64,000 nt of DNA from Saturnia japonica (Eukaryota > Arthropoda > Insecta > Lepidoptera > Saturniidae), in contig CM065304.1 in assembly GCA_033032175.1 (NCBI GenBank), forward strand, positions 15,004,001 to 15,068,000. The letters run 5' to 3'. This document shows, piece by piece, positions 13,001 to 28,000 of the stretch; within the stretch, counting starts at the first letter, position 1; each line of letters opens with the position of its first letter. The notes under the pieces were generated by a model. It did not search any database. It had not been told where the DNA came from and was given only the letters and a program-made list of their open reading frames with translations. The translations under genes and the position numbers were made by a program.

Positions 13001-16000
13001 ACTTTTTAATAGTGATTTTTAAATCTTTATTGGTAATTTCATTTAGCGTACAATGTAAATATAACTATTGGTATCCACCAACAAGTAATCCACAAGTAGG
13101 TATAGTGTAGTGTCGTTAGTTCCGTCTTTACCATGCCTTGGCCTCACGGGGCCCCGAAATGACGGCATATACGTTTACATTATTTTACATTGACATTAAC
13201 TTATAAATTAGAAACCAGATCAGATTTATAAATATTTTCGAAACAGCAAGTATTATACTAAAAACAAACTTTTTATCTTACACATTTTTTTATATTCTAA
13301 AGGGGCCCGAATTGGTGTATGATCAAAGGTCTCTGCATGGCATGAGACGACCCCGAATGTGGGTTATAAACAATGATTTTTTTCAAGTGTTAGGTGTGTT
13401 GTTTACATCTTGACGATAACATATAGACAGTTACGATCTCGTCAGTCACATCTCGTTGATCATTTATATCGGACTGATTATGGTCAGCAGCAATAATCTA
13501 AAAAAGTGTATACGAATCCGAAACAAAAATATCTTTATAAAATAATATTATATGAAGATAACGATAGTGTTAACGATACCTTGGTAACGTATAAAATTCT
13601 ATCAAAACACGACAGCGACAATAACCTCATGCCGACAAACCAGCTACCTACTACAATATATAGTTTACGGTTTACGGTTACCGTAGTTCAATAGATAGTT
13701 TCGTTTCGTTGCCCAAAAAAGCCGTTATTACTCACCGCTACGATACACAAAAATATTTTTCCAAGAGCTCTTGTGTAACTTGTGTACACAATATTGGGTC
13801 AAAAACACAACATTGTGATTAAAAACAAAATAAAACCCCATGACAGACTAAGATTCTGCCAAGACCCGACTGTAGTGCTTTAGACTGTACTATAAGTACG
13901 TCGAAAATCTCTGCTGTATAAATATTGAAAGTTTTCCTCAAAATTTTCTAGAAATTACTTTTATATTAGTAACATGTGTAGCTCTTATTAAAAGTAAAAT
14001 GACTAAAGTGATATATCATTACAGTAATATAATTTATATATTAACTTGCTATAGGTACATCTAGTCGCTGCAGCCGTGCACTGCTTCAAACATATTGTTT
14101 CCTTGCTCCAACGTCCTCCGTTGGTCATTACCAAACCCAAGCTATCGACTGGAAGTACTCACAAATCTCTCGCACGGTAAATATAATAATTATATTTTTT
14201 TGTACCATAAACCAAAAACAAGGTAATAGTAGCATAGTACAAATCACAATTATGCAGTTTTATTGATTGGATTAATTACTTTCATACTTATCTATGGCAA
14301 CATTAAAAAAATCAATTGTAAAGTTGAGCAAAGTTTTGCTTTATGATATAAAAGTAATCCTTCTATACGTACTTTATGCAATATATATTATGACTAGTGG
14401 TGTACAGTAGTTATTTACATCCAGTAATTTTATTATTACTCATATTGTTGACAATTCATATGATGTATCAATTGTGGAGTGGCATGTATTTCCCGTAATA
14501 CAATTTTCATCAAAATCGTTTGAAAATTATTATTGTATTCTACGATTTCTAATACATTATTAACGATTCTTATAGCCTTTCAATTATACTTTGAGGTATG
14601 CTTCCCGTCTACAAAATTTGAGAATGGGTTAAAAATTGATGAAAATTAAATTGTTTGAACTTATTTTTTTGTATTTCTAGAAGTAATATTGACAATTCTT
14701 ATAACCCATCAATTAAATATAATTAGTTATATTTCCCGCGTACTAAATTTCATCAAAATCAGTCAACGATAATAGTTTTCTTTGAAATATTGAAATTTTT
14801 TATACTCTATCAATTGACCAATGACAAGCATCCAGTGTACAAAATTTCACAGGAATAGGTCAAGCCGTTTTTTAGTTAAATCCGGACATACAAACAGACA
14901 GACAGACAGAAAAAAATTTAAAGGCATACATATTCGTGATCAGTATCGTTCTTATAGTATGTCATATATCCATACTGTTCAGTGTTTAGTGCTTGATTGG
15001 GCAAAGTTTTTGACTGATCGCGTACATCCGTTACTGAACCGACGGAACTGTCACTCCTAAAACGGGCCATTGTTAATTTGGTTACGCTCGCGAGTGTTCG
15101 ACCGCTGAGAGCAAAAAAAGGAAGTCTTTACGCCGTGCGTGCTAACTAACCCACTGAAGTGCCTGGGATTATTCTTAAGCATTCCACAACCTTCATGCAG
15201 ACCACCAACGAGAAGCTGGACGTTCCAGAAGAACGATAAGTGGATTTGCGTTGTTAGTTGCAGACCTTTTGCCAACTTGGGGTACACTGAACACTGTAAG
15301 GGGTGTGATCATGAATATTGGTCCTTCGAAAAAACCAGCTCAAAGTTGATTACAGTCATCAACACATACTAATATCATAAATGCGAAAGTAACTCTGTCT
15401 GTCTGTTTGTTACGTTTTCATGCCTAAGCCGCTGAAATAATTTTGATGAATGTTGGTATAGAGATAGATTGCACCTTGGGAAAGGTGGTACTTTTTATAG
15501 CGAAAATAAAACTTTAACGGTACAAAATAGGGGATGAAAGTTTCTAAGAACAAGATATGGGAACACCAAATACGCATGCGATAATGGTGGAATGACAACG
15601 GCTGCTATACCAACCGGATTGTTGATTTACTATGCGCATGTGCCGTAATTATGAAATGACAGCTCTGTTAACATCAACAAGTTTGTTATAACATTGTTAT
15701 ACATAATAAGAAATATATTGTATTTCTAATAATTACCTATTAAATGATAGTCCAGTGTTATTTTTAAGATTGGCTGAAGTGTTTTTAACTGTTTAACTAC
15801 GCAGTACGGCATAATTACTGTTTTATTTTATGACGCTGTCAAACCGCGGCTCGCGGAAGTTTGTATATTCTAAACAATATACCTTTGTAAATTATCTGGA
15901 TTATACATTTTAGCTTCAAGTGAATTATTTCATTGTGTTTATTCCACATGAGGTGAAAATAAATCTTGGGTGAAAGTTTGTATGAAGAACCCATCAGGTC

Positions 16001-19000
16001 TCAAATTAAGGATATGAAAATTTATATTTATGCTTTTGGTAAGAAAGAAATAAAAGGGGTAAATCTCATAGTAAATTTCATGTATGTATAAAATACTTTT
16101 TTATACCGCCATCTTAAATGTATATATTCCATAGATGTAGTTTATAAGTCGTACGTAGTATAAATATAATTTAATTGTTTACATATAATACATATTTATA
16201 TGTAAAATATATTAAAATTAAAATGCGTAGGTACCAAATAAATTTAACTGAAACCGCTTTTAATTTTAAAGAAATAAAAACTTGGATAATGTGAGGGCAG
16301 ATGTACTTGCATAGAGAAAAGTAAAATACATCGGGAATAATACATTATCTATACAATTAATGAAATTGGAGTGTCTGTTTGTAATGTCAATATAACAGCT
16401 TTTTACTAAATGCATATCAAAGTATATACGATACCTATAACAAAAACCAATTTTAAAACTTTTGTCTGTCTGTTTGTTCCGGGTAATCTCCGAAACGGTT
16501 GGACAGATTTTGACGGGTCTTTCACTGATAGATAGCTGATGTTATAGGGAGAAACTTTGGCTACTTTTATTTTAGAAAAAGAATTAGGGTTCCGCACAAA
16601 TAAAAAAAAAACTGGTCATGGTAAATCAATTCGGGCGTTTAAATGGCTTACGCTGAGTAAATAATAAGAGATATGGCAAATTAATGTACTACATAATTGT
16701 GGGCATTAAAAAGAACTACAAAAAAGTCAAAAAGAGTATACGTATATCTTCTATGGAACACCCACAATAAGATTTTTTTTTAAATATCTGGGAGCGAGGG
16801 ATCAAGATTCGCGCGGGCATTCTGTAGTCCACGTGAAGCGAAGCCACGGGCACAGCTAGTATATCATAAATTAGGAAAAAATATTAAATGTACAGACAGA
16901 ACTACCGATTTATTAATATAGTGTATTTCGAAAATCTTCAAAATATTAAATTAATATTTTTTGTTATCTTAGCTCTTGTGTTAATTTATGGTTTAATCAA
17001 TACTGCCTACGACAATGCCAGTTTGCGTATTTTTTTATTTTAATGTGTTTAATTGCAAGATATATCTGTTATAGATCTGTGTCTGAGATGGAAGAAATTA
17101 ACAATTCATCCGATAACACATCAACCAGCGATATTCATTCTGAGCTTATATCAATATACGAAGCCCACATTGCGCAAGAAGGTAATGCTTTCTGCGATCA
17201 GGCCGTAATTTTAATTGCGCTTGTGTTTAAAACGAACTATAAATTCTTACTTTTGAGATATAATTTTTTTTTAGTTATGCTTTCTTGTAATGTGCCCAGT
17301 ATAATCCAAAAATAACGGCGACCACCGACAGAGAATTCATCGGAGGACGTTGTTGTCATGCTGACCGCCATAAATATATCTTCACGTTATTCTTCTAGAA
17401 CCAAATATCATAAGAAGGAGGAAATACACTGACTGGAAGATGGTTCTACAGCTTTTTTAAATTCGTGTCAAGATTGTGGTTATCGTAAAACTGTGGGTCT
17501 GAAGCCCAGAGCGTGACGTTCTTTTATGGAAGGAAAAGGAGGGAATAAGGTTAAACAGCAAACTCGCCAAGATACAGACGGTAGAACAAGCTTAACACGA
17601 GTGAATAAAATTACCATGTTTTTAAGCAGGATATTTTAGAGTAAATTTTAATTTTGCACTGCTATTGTGATATAGTTTTGACCTGGCTTTTGTTATGGAT
17701 TACGTCGATATAGTCGAACGTATATTTCACGTCATTATTGTAATGTGTCAAAACGGCCATCATAGCGTGCCACTATTATACTGTCTTGTTTGTATAACTT
17801 ATAACGGGAACTTGTGTATATAAACTAAGCTCCTTGACATTAGTTTAATTACAAAATTTGTGACCATCATATTCTTTTCCAGTTTTGTTGAAAGTGAAGA
17901 CGTTCTTCTGGTTTCAATGGGTGATGGGGCGAATATCTCTCGTAGTTTCCACTCACAAGGCTCGTATCACATTCGAAGTGGATGATATTATAACCACGGT
18001 CGATCTGCATCGGCATTACAGCCAGATCAAGAGTAAACTGGCTTCTGCGTCTATAAAGTATTTTGAAAAGTAAGTATCTCATGTAAATATCAGTCTTCTC
18101 TTCGGGGATTTTCTTTTTTTTGGGCTAATTCATATATTATTTATCATTAAGCCCTAAAACTTTCTAACGGGATTAGTGGATTCACATAAGGGACATCTCT
18201 TTATTTGGACTTTAATGTTTACGAAATGTAACGAAAGTGTTTGCATCACTCATTGTAGTTTTTAAAACACTACATTTTATTTCTTTTACATGACATGGTT
18301 ATTCCTAAAAAAAATTATTAATCACTACTTCACCAGTATATGAAAAATGCTTTATATTTGTGAATGCCAGTGACCCCAGTGTATGCTTGTACATATTATG
18401 GTATATAGTACGTTAGACGTAAGGTGTTATATTAAAGTTTTTTTTACTTTGTTATAATTAGGTTATCAAAAGAAAAGAACTATAAAAAATACAATTTTAT
18501 TTTAACACTGACATTGGTTTTAAATAATATATAATATTATTCACCTTCAGTAATATAAATGTGAAGATCTATATAACAAATGCTTGAGCTGTATAATATA
18601 AAGCTGCTTTAAAAATACAGACGTGGTAGTGAAGATTGGATAAGCAGTGCGCTGGGTGGTCGAGTGCTGGAGGTGCGCGAACCTGCCAATGCTCAAGAGG
18701 AAAACAATTTCTTAACCATTACAATTACACAAGCACAGTAAGTATGGAAATTATGTAAATATGCTAGCTTATTATGCTAAGTAGAACGTACATAGTATAT
18801 TTGTACTTAAATGCTACGAATCGTATCTAACTATGGGTCCTAACCTGTTAGCTTTAATTATGTAGATTCAGCATAGCATTGAGCATTGCAGTATTATTGA
18901 GTAATTTTGTATGAAATATTGTTTATTGAGTATGTCAAGCATACTTTTGTCATGTTTGTCGGTTTTAAAGTTAAAGTTAAACATAAGCATTGTAAAACAT

Positions 19001-22000
19001 GGCACAGATAATAAAATATAGTTTACAAAAGCCTTCTGGTTTTGACGTGAATACATCTTTTGCTTCAAAAAATAGTGGGAGGCAATTTGAAAAACTGATG
19101 ATAACAAAATTGAGAGTTACAGTTTGGCAATGCAGGTACATATCTATTATCTACATTAAAAATGTGCTTGCACTATTCGATAGTAAAGGATCGAATAATT
19201 CGTTACGTAGAGTGAGGATTGTGACGAATTGAGCGCAGGGGAAGGAGATTCTTTGAGGTTGTTTCGCCGCATCAGATAATTTCATTTTGTATAAATTATG
19301 ATTCTGAAAAGCTATGATGTTCGTTTTAGTTTCAATCGATAATTCTAGTCAAGAGATATCGTTTGCTTATACAAAACTTTAGTTTTGAACTATACTAAGA
19401 AATTAAGAAAACTTAATACAATTTCGGCCTACTCTCGTCAAAAAGCCAACTCAAAATAGAGAAATCGTCATATACGGTTGGAAAGCGGTTCCTAAAAAAA
19501 CAGTCTAGTTGTTCTCATAAAATACTACGAGTATATGACGAGAGTGAAGCGGTCAAGGAATGTAAAAAAGCGCACGAGCTGACACTTATTCACGTAAAAT
19601 ATATGGTCTGGTCCACCCCCTTCCCGCCCCGCCGCCCCGCCTTTCCAGCAAACTCTTAGTTTTTTCATTGCGATGATTGTAATTCTGTGGTCCATCATCC
19701 CTAGGTAAGAATTGGTTATTTGGAGATATTGTCTACAGCCTGAAGGTGCTGTGTTCCATTGTTACAGAATATCGAAACTTCCAACGAGTTGGAGGGAGGA
19801 GTTACACCCTAAATTATTGGAAAAGAAATCTGTAAGTTATATTACTCTTGGCTGACTTCTCCATAAATTTAGAAAAATAAGTTATATTTATATTAATACA
19901 TCTGTAGTTCAGTCTGTACTCTTAATATTTTTCCAAAGTTTCCCGATAGTCATAGTATATGAAAGATACTGATCATGAATATGCCATTAAAAATACTTTT
20001 GTCTGTCTGTCTGTCTGTATATCCAGATTAACTCAAAAACGGGTTGACCGATTCTTATGAAATTTTGTAGACGGGAAGCACACGTCATACCATAATTGAG
20101 AAGTTATAAGACCTGTTAATAAAACATTAGAAATCGTAGAATAGAATAATATGTTAATTATAATATAAAAGTTAATGAGATTAAAACATGGCCTATATCA
20201 CTCAGAGAAATTGTAGTAGCCTAATAGTGAAGTAATTCTTAGAATTAGATCAGTGGTTCCAGTGATTAACTCCTAGAAATATACAAATAATCCTCTTTAT
20301 AATAAAGATGTTACCGATAATAATAGAATATAACTCATTAATTCATATTTATTTAGGATGTTGACTCCATGTGGGAAGTATATGTAACGTTCGCGCCGCT
20401 GGAGATGGTCCTGCGGCCTATTGTGGTGGAACACTTCTTATCTTTCTTTGGAGAAATGTCGCCGCGATCCTTTTGCCCAATGCAAGAGACACCAGTTGAA
20501 ACCAGGTAAAGATGATGTCTTATGTATTATTTGTAAATGAAAAAGTAAAATAAAATATTTGTAACTAGCTGTGCCTGCGGCACCGCTCGCGTGGACGACA
20601 GAAGACGTAGTGCTATTAAAATCTAAATTTTGAAAATTTTTATTGAATGAAGATATCGTGATAATTTTTATTTCTTGGACCAAGTATATAAGGAATAAAA
20701 CAAACAAAAAATTTATCAAAATCTATCCAGTATTTTTTGCGTGGCACATGCATAACTGCAAATCACAATCATTTAATGTATTTATAATATACTAGCGACC
20801 TTTCCCTGCTTCGCACAGATGAAATTTACAAAGTGGTGTATTTTATGTTTTAAAAGCATGATTTAGGGATTATCGCTTTATTGATAGTTCATAACTTCAT
20901 AGCACTCTGTGTTAATTATAATAAAGCATATTAAGAAACACCCGTTATGATATTTCACTTATTTTTTTTAATATACAACGCCTTTTTTGAAATGTCATTG
21001 ACCTTAATGAAAAACGTTTCTAACTGTATTTTCGGGCAAACGTGAAACTCTCCTATGTGAAACTGTTAAACTTTTAAAGACCAATAAAATATTATTTAAG
21101 CACTACAACAACCAATGATAAAATAACCATATAAATTAGGTAGGTACATTTTTAAGATATGTAATATAAAATACAGGAATAGGATTGAAAATGCGGGAAA
21201 AAAATGATAAAGAGAAAATAATAATTAAAAGTATGAAAATATGAACGTCATATTTGAATAATTGAAAACCGCCATCTTGTATTTATAAATTGTTGCCATG
21301 CAAAACATTTGTATATCATTCGAACGTTTACTTTCATTAGCCAGACTCTAATACAGGTTAACCTAAATAACTTAAATTTAAAATCAGGTATAGACTACAT
21401 GTTAGTTATGATACCTCATAACAATAAAACAAGATATTTAGTTATAGATTGAGGATATAGCATTGATGGATACAGAATGTTAGTTTAGTATAGAAAAATT
21501 AATACTCTAGAAAATAGCAAAGCAGGTGTACGTAGATAAAATACTAAATGAGTTGTTTAAACACTACCCTAATTATTTGCATCGAGTTTCCAAGCAAGTA
21601 ATATATATTCTCAATGCCGGTATCAGACTAAGTGATCGGTCATCTCGGATTTTAAATGTTATACAGTAATTATGGTGGCTATTATAGTTTTACTCTGTGA
21701 ATGTTATGTTTGATGTAGATATCAACAGCTATGCAGAAACAATTCCCTATGTCTCTTCCCCTTTCTTAAATATACGATGTCGCTTTAGTCGTTCGTATGT
21801 ACGACACGTAATTCATCATGAGTGCGCTTCTGCATCACGTGTCCATTGTCGCGATTCTTGTTAAAACGTCGTGTGTCTACCTAATCCTTTTCTTTCGTAA
21901 AAGTTTAGTAAAAAATTATAATATCTTTTTATTTGCTGAGTGTACAGTTAAAATTAAATCATACCTTTTCTGTTTCATCTATACAATTAATAAAATTGAA

Positions 22001-25000
22001 GTGTCTGTTTGTAATGTAAAATAACAGTTTATTTTTTACTAAATACATATAAAAGTATATACGATAACTATAACAAAAAGCCCATTTTTAAAATTTTTGT
22101 CTGTCTGTCTTTCTGTCTGGTTGTTAAGGGTAATCTCCGAAACGGTTGGACCGATTTTGACCGGACTTTCACTGATAGATAGCTGATGATATAGGGAGTA
22201 ACTTATGCTATTTTTATTACAGTCCAAAGTTTTTAAAAATGGGCTTTTTGTTATAGGTATCGTGTATACTTTCATATTATTATGAATTTAGTAAATACTG
22301 TTATTTTGACATTACAAACAGACACTTCAATTTTATTAATTGTATAGAAAAGAATTAGGGTTCCGTACAAATAAAAAAAACTGGTTATGGTGAATCAATT
22401 TGGGCGCTTAAATGGCCAAGTAAACCATAAGAGATATAGCAAATTATTGTTTAACATAATTATAGGCATTAAAAAAACCTACAAAAAAGTCCGTGAGAGT
22501 ATACATCTATCTTCTAAGGAACACCCACAATAAGCATTTTTGTATTTAAAATAGCCGGGAGCGGGGAGCAAGATTCGCGTGGGACTACTGTATAGTCCAC
22601 GTGAGCGAAGCCACGAGCACAGCTAGTTATATAATATATCTTTTAATTTTCTTTTTAAAGACACAATTATTTACGATATGCGATGCTATTTATAAATTTC
22701 AACTTGGTCCAGGCCGCAAATGATCCAGTGGCCGTTCTTATTCTTGGATGCAGGCGGTGTGCGTCTCCTTCTCACATGTCAGAAAGAAGACCGGAACCGC
22801 GACGACACTATCATGTTCGAGGTGATTTCATAAATTACATCTGTTGCTACCTTTATCTCATCTATGTTTTTCGATTTGATTTATTAATTTCGTTTTATGA
22901 GACTAACTTATAGGACAACAACCAAGGGAAACTGATTGAGTTTTCATGTCGGATTTTAAACGAGTGAAATTCGCCATTAACGACATTTATAATATAAAAA
23001 GTATCGAAATTTTTACGATGATGAATGTTTGCTGAATTTCAAATGTTTGTTTTCGAACGTATGACATCACAACAAAGATAATAAATATACTATTATGTCT
23101 GACAGCGTTTTCGCATGTTTACGAAAAGTAAACTTTAATTAATATTTTAAAATTAATTAATAAGTAACTAATTAATAATCGTAAAATCAACTTCCAGTTT
23201 AAGTTTAGCTACATTTCTAAAATAAACATTTGGTATGTTACATGCTAGCCTTCTAAGGGTGAATATATTAAAGTGTAGAATGTTTTTGCAACTTGCTAAG
23301 AAATACTATAACTTAATATCGTTAGGTATTTAGTTGCTAATTATTCAAACACTAATAATTTATTTTATTTTAGATTGGTCAAGTATCTGGAAATCCGTAT
23401 CCTGAAAATCCCATCTGCAGGTAAGTTTGAAGCTATTTATGCTCAATATTAAATGAAGTTTATACTGACATAATTAAATAGGCGAAAGTGTATAATTTAA
23501 TTGGTTTAAATAATTGGGTACGAGCTTTCTCGTTTTATAACAGCCCTTATAATAAACAAATGTGTTTACACATTTTAACAGCGCTTTACTTACACCTTCA
23601 GGTACCATATATTAATTGAATATTGAGGTTTTAACTCTACCCTGGTCGTATTATCAACAATTTAGTTAATTTCTACATCTCGATTCTATGATAGCTCAGT
23701 GGTAGCGTGTATGTACATCGCGACGATCATCGTGAATTCGAATCCCTACAATGAGTCTGAGCTTTCGGTAAAAGAAAACATCGTGATGAAACCATAGCAT
23801 GTTGGTAGGGCATTTTCTAATGCTCGCATGGGTAGCTACCACCCTTAAGTTGACAAGGTGTCGCCAAGCAACTATAAGTATATATATATACCAGTCACCC
23901 ACAATGGGCTCAGCGTGTTACCATTTTGGCCCAAATTGTCACTTAGCTTCAGATGAAAATGTAGCCAAACGCTAAACCTATAAATAATTTTAAGAAATCA
24001 ATATGCAGGACTCCGGTGATATCTCCAATGCATCCACACTGGTCGGGTAACACAAACGATCACGAAGGTCGCCAGTACGAGTTAAACGTTGGACACCTCG
24101 CAGTACGAACTGCGCAGTTTCGGCAAATCGTCTTTCAAGAGGTTAATATATGTTTGATTGAAAAAAGGAGCTTTTTTGCGGAAATCCATTGTAAATAATT
24201 AATCCGAAAATTTCTTAGCTATTTCCGCCTGCAATAGATCAACAGCAGTTTTCGTCTTCCAACAACATAAAAACGTATAATTAGTAAAACAATGATAATA
24301 ATAATTAAAAAATAAATAAAAAAAATACGAATAATATTTAAAATTTAGTTTTTTTAAGTATTAATATTTCATTACTTATATTATTTGTTACTTTCTCTAA
24401 TTATTATTATCATTGTTTTACAAATTATACGTTTTTATGTTGTGGGAAGACGAAAACTGCTGTTGATCTATTGCAGGCAAAGTAGCTAAGACATTTTCGT
24501 ATTAATTATTCGGTTAATACATGATCTATTGTTATTTCCACATCGACCTCGGTCCTAGTTTACATAGCTAGTTGTACACTCAGGGCGAATATATTAAGTT
24601 GTCTAATTAATAACATGCATTTTAGTAACGTATAACGTTTAATACATCGCAAATAGGTAATAAAAAATCCTTGAATCCTATTTTTACTGGCATTATCTAA
24701 ACGTCTTAATAGCTTTAACTTGTTAGTTTTGTATGAGGAGTGTTGAATATATGAATGAACGTTCCTTGGATTGTCTACCCAATCAATATAATGATATTCC
24801 TTTCTCAAAAGTCGTATACCCGATTACAATGGACGTTTACCGAATCCAAAAACAGAAGTTGTATAAACTACTCATGCTTTAATTTTTGTTTTACTAATCA
24901 GACGAGTGAAGCCGAAATACGTAAGGGTACAGCTGGTGAAAATCCAGCTTTGAAGTGGAGTTTGCCGGATATATCTCCTGTTATAACTCCAGTGCTACAT

Positions 25001-28000
25001 CCGTGAGTTTCTTTCATGTCATATAAGTATTCATAAAACAAGTTTTTTGGAATGATATTCAAAAGTAATGATTATATTTCTCAGAATTCCTTTCTGTATG
25101 TTTTATATCTTCAGAACCATCAATTATTTTATTTTCATCTTCCTGTTGGCTATCAATTATTAATATTTACCGTGTGTTAAAGTCAATTTGAGCAACAAAG
25201 CAAATATTTTAATATCGTTTAAACCGTGTGTGATATATGTATGTACACTATAATATTTACTGTGTTTTGTAGAGCGAAAAGTTTACTATCACAATAAAAT
25301 AAAACATTTGCATTTAGTTCAACGGTATACATACATTAAAAAATCAGAATGCATCAAAAATCATTTATCTTATATTTTGTACGAGAAATTACTTGTACTT
25401 ACACAGTACTAAGTGAAAACCATAATTAGTAGAGACAAAACAGATCTGTAACAAATAGAACTTCTCGTCTATAGGTGATTCTCGGTACACACTTTATAAC
25501 TAAATTCAATTATACAAATGCATTAAAGAGTTGATATTTAAACGAAAATATACGTTTTAAGTCTTTTACCCATCCTACATACAAATCCAAGTAAAGTTTA
25601 TTGCCTAGTAATATATTAAAAGTAATACCCGGCAATTTAAAAATAATATTTATTTTCACGAAAACAATTTATTTGTACTCAACAAGACTAAAGTACAACA
25701 GACGTAACTTACTGAGGTGTTCTCAGTCACAGTCGTAGTTTAGAGAAATAATCTACACAGTTTTTCTTTTCTTTTACCGCTTGTTGTTTTAGCTTTGTTG
25801 TCCAAAACAAAAGCTTTCTCTCTCAGAATATGTGTCGCTTAATTATATACCCAAATAAAACGAGGAGTCTCGAAATCTCTAGAGAGACCTTAATCTATTT
25901 TTAGTATACCGACATCATTTAAAAGAAAGGGGAAGTGTGCTATTTTTAAACCGTTTGTTTGCTTACGTAATCAGATCGATAAGCTTTGAATGTGTGCATG
26001 ATCCGTGATGCTCTTTCTTACCCACGAGTACATGCTCGGTATTAGGAGTAGATTCTACTAGGCTTCTCCAATTATTTTTTGTTTTTGTTTTTGTTACAGA
26101 TAGCAACACTAATATATGTTCAAAATGTTTTAATTAATACTTATACGATGATTATATTACAAATGTTCTAATTCTTAGTAAACAATACTGTCAGGCAAAT
26201 ATTAAAAATGAGAAGATCCAAATGGCTGTTGTTACAAAACGTTGTTATTCATCGTACATCAACAAGTGTCTGTGATATTACTCTTTTTTTTTAAATTAAA
26301 AGCTCATTTACATTGCATGTATTATTTACTATCGCAGATTGGACATAATTTGCGTTCTTGCCCCCACCGCATACGTGGCAGGAACGGTTCTTTGCGGACC
26401 GGCTGTGGAGATGAATTTGGCTTCAGATTGCCTAATTGAGCTGAACCTAGATCAGCTTAGTTTAATTCGCCGCTTCTCTGCTGATATGGCCGAAGTCTTT
26501 TCCTCCAGGTTACAATATATTTCATGTGTAATATTTTCGCTATGAGTTCGATTTTTATACTTCAAATTATAAATCTTTCGATTGTCCTGGGTATTTCTCA
26601 TAAGGTCACGTAGTAACGAGTGCGTATGAGAAAAGTTTACTGGCATTAAAATTGGATCGGCATTCTTACTGAATAACCTTCAAAACGATCACGAAGTAGT
26701 ATACAATTGGCAGCTATTACTAGTACTTTAATGCAGTGTGCATTCAAATTTTCTACGTATCTAATTAAAACCGCAAAGTCTAAAAATTTAATTTTCGATA
26801 ATTACCGAGCCTAAAGATATTGAAAACATATATATGAAATATTACAATAACTATGTATTTTAATTGTAGTGATGGATCTGGCATACTTTTCGACGAAGAG
26901 AAACAAGGAGTGTGTCCATATGCAACGCTTCTGATGAATGATGATCCAATAAAGCCCGTATTAACGTTCAACGATGGTATGTCAATTGCAGGTATAGGGT
27001 ATATCACAAATAACAGCAATCTTAGGCTTCAAAATCATGTAATTCTTTAAGTTATCATAATAAATGTTATGTATACCTTCTCAGACACCTCAAAAGTCCA
27101 CCTGGATATGGCTTTCAGCACAGATGACACAACAACAGAGAGTTCTGCATTCTCAACATTCAAATCAAACAACACTCCTGAGGATATTCCATTTCCTACT
27201 CATAATTCGGTGAAGAAATCAGTTTCTATCGCTGTTGCTGATCAAGCGTAAGTGAAATTAAACCAGTACTTACATATTCTTCTTATAATTTTATTTTTGA
27301 ATATAGTTCTAGTAAATTAATACAATTTATCATGTAAAGGTTTTGCACTTTTATCTAAAAATTAACACAACGAAATAAATCCTTAGTTGCCCATGTAGAC
27401 TACCTGGGGACTATTACTTAAGTAATAAATCAATAGTTATTCACTTAACATATACAATAAAAAAAGATCTAAATCAAATAAAATGGTCCGTGTTAGGACT
27501 TTTTTGTTTAGTTGTTGTTAGAGCTTTTTTCTGTTGAATTAGCACTATAGCTAGATCGCTGTAAGGGCGACCATCCTTTATGTTTGCGGGTTGAGGGAGG
27601 GTAACAAAACCGGCCAATGGGTTGTATGTTGCCGGCCGCCAGCAGCATTAGACCTTTGACGTTGGGGCTAGCGCAATTTTGTGTTTGCGACTTCTACACA
27701 TGAGATAATTTTACCAAGATGGAATTATCGACGCTACGTTTAAAGAATTTAAATAGTAAATCAAAAGTAATGCTTCCTAATCAGTAAAAGAAAGACGGAA
27801 TTAACATCTAAATAGGTGAATTCTTATTGTGTATTGCCTTGTAATTTTCTATTTAAGGATAAATAAGTTTAAATTATATTGTTGTTTATGATGTGCAAAT
27901 GAAGATTTTAATGCAAATAAGGCTATTGCAGAGGCTACTAGTGTAACGTTAAATACTATCAAAAAGTTATTGTTTCAAAGTCGTTCGGATCATATTGCAT

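Noticed and set aside
23688..23760. Possible tRNA gene (A-box and B-box like sequences)
   Set aside because: No cloverleaf can be folded, and the sequence continues into a body shared with 37515 and 46148. It is a SINE head.
24194..24510. Structured RNA or CRISPR-like repeat
   Set aside because: Only two arms, inverted and long, as in a foldback element; no direct repeats with spacers.
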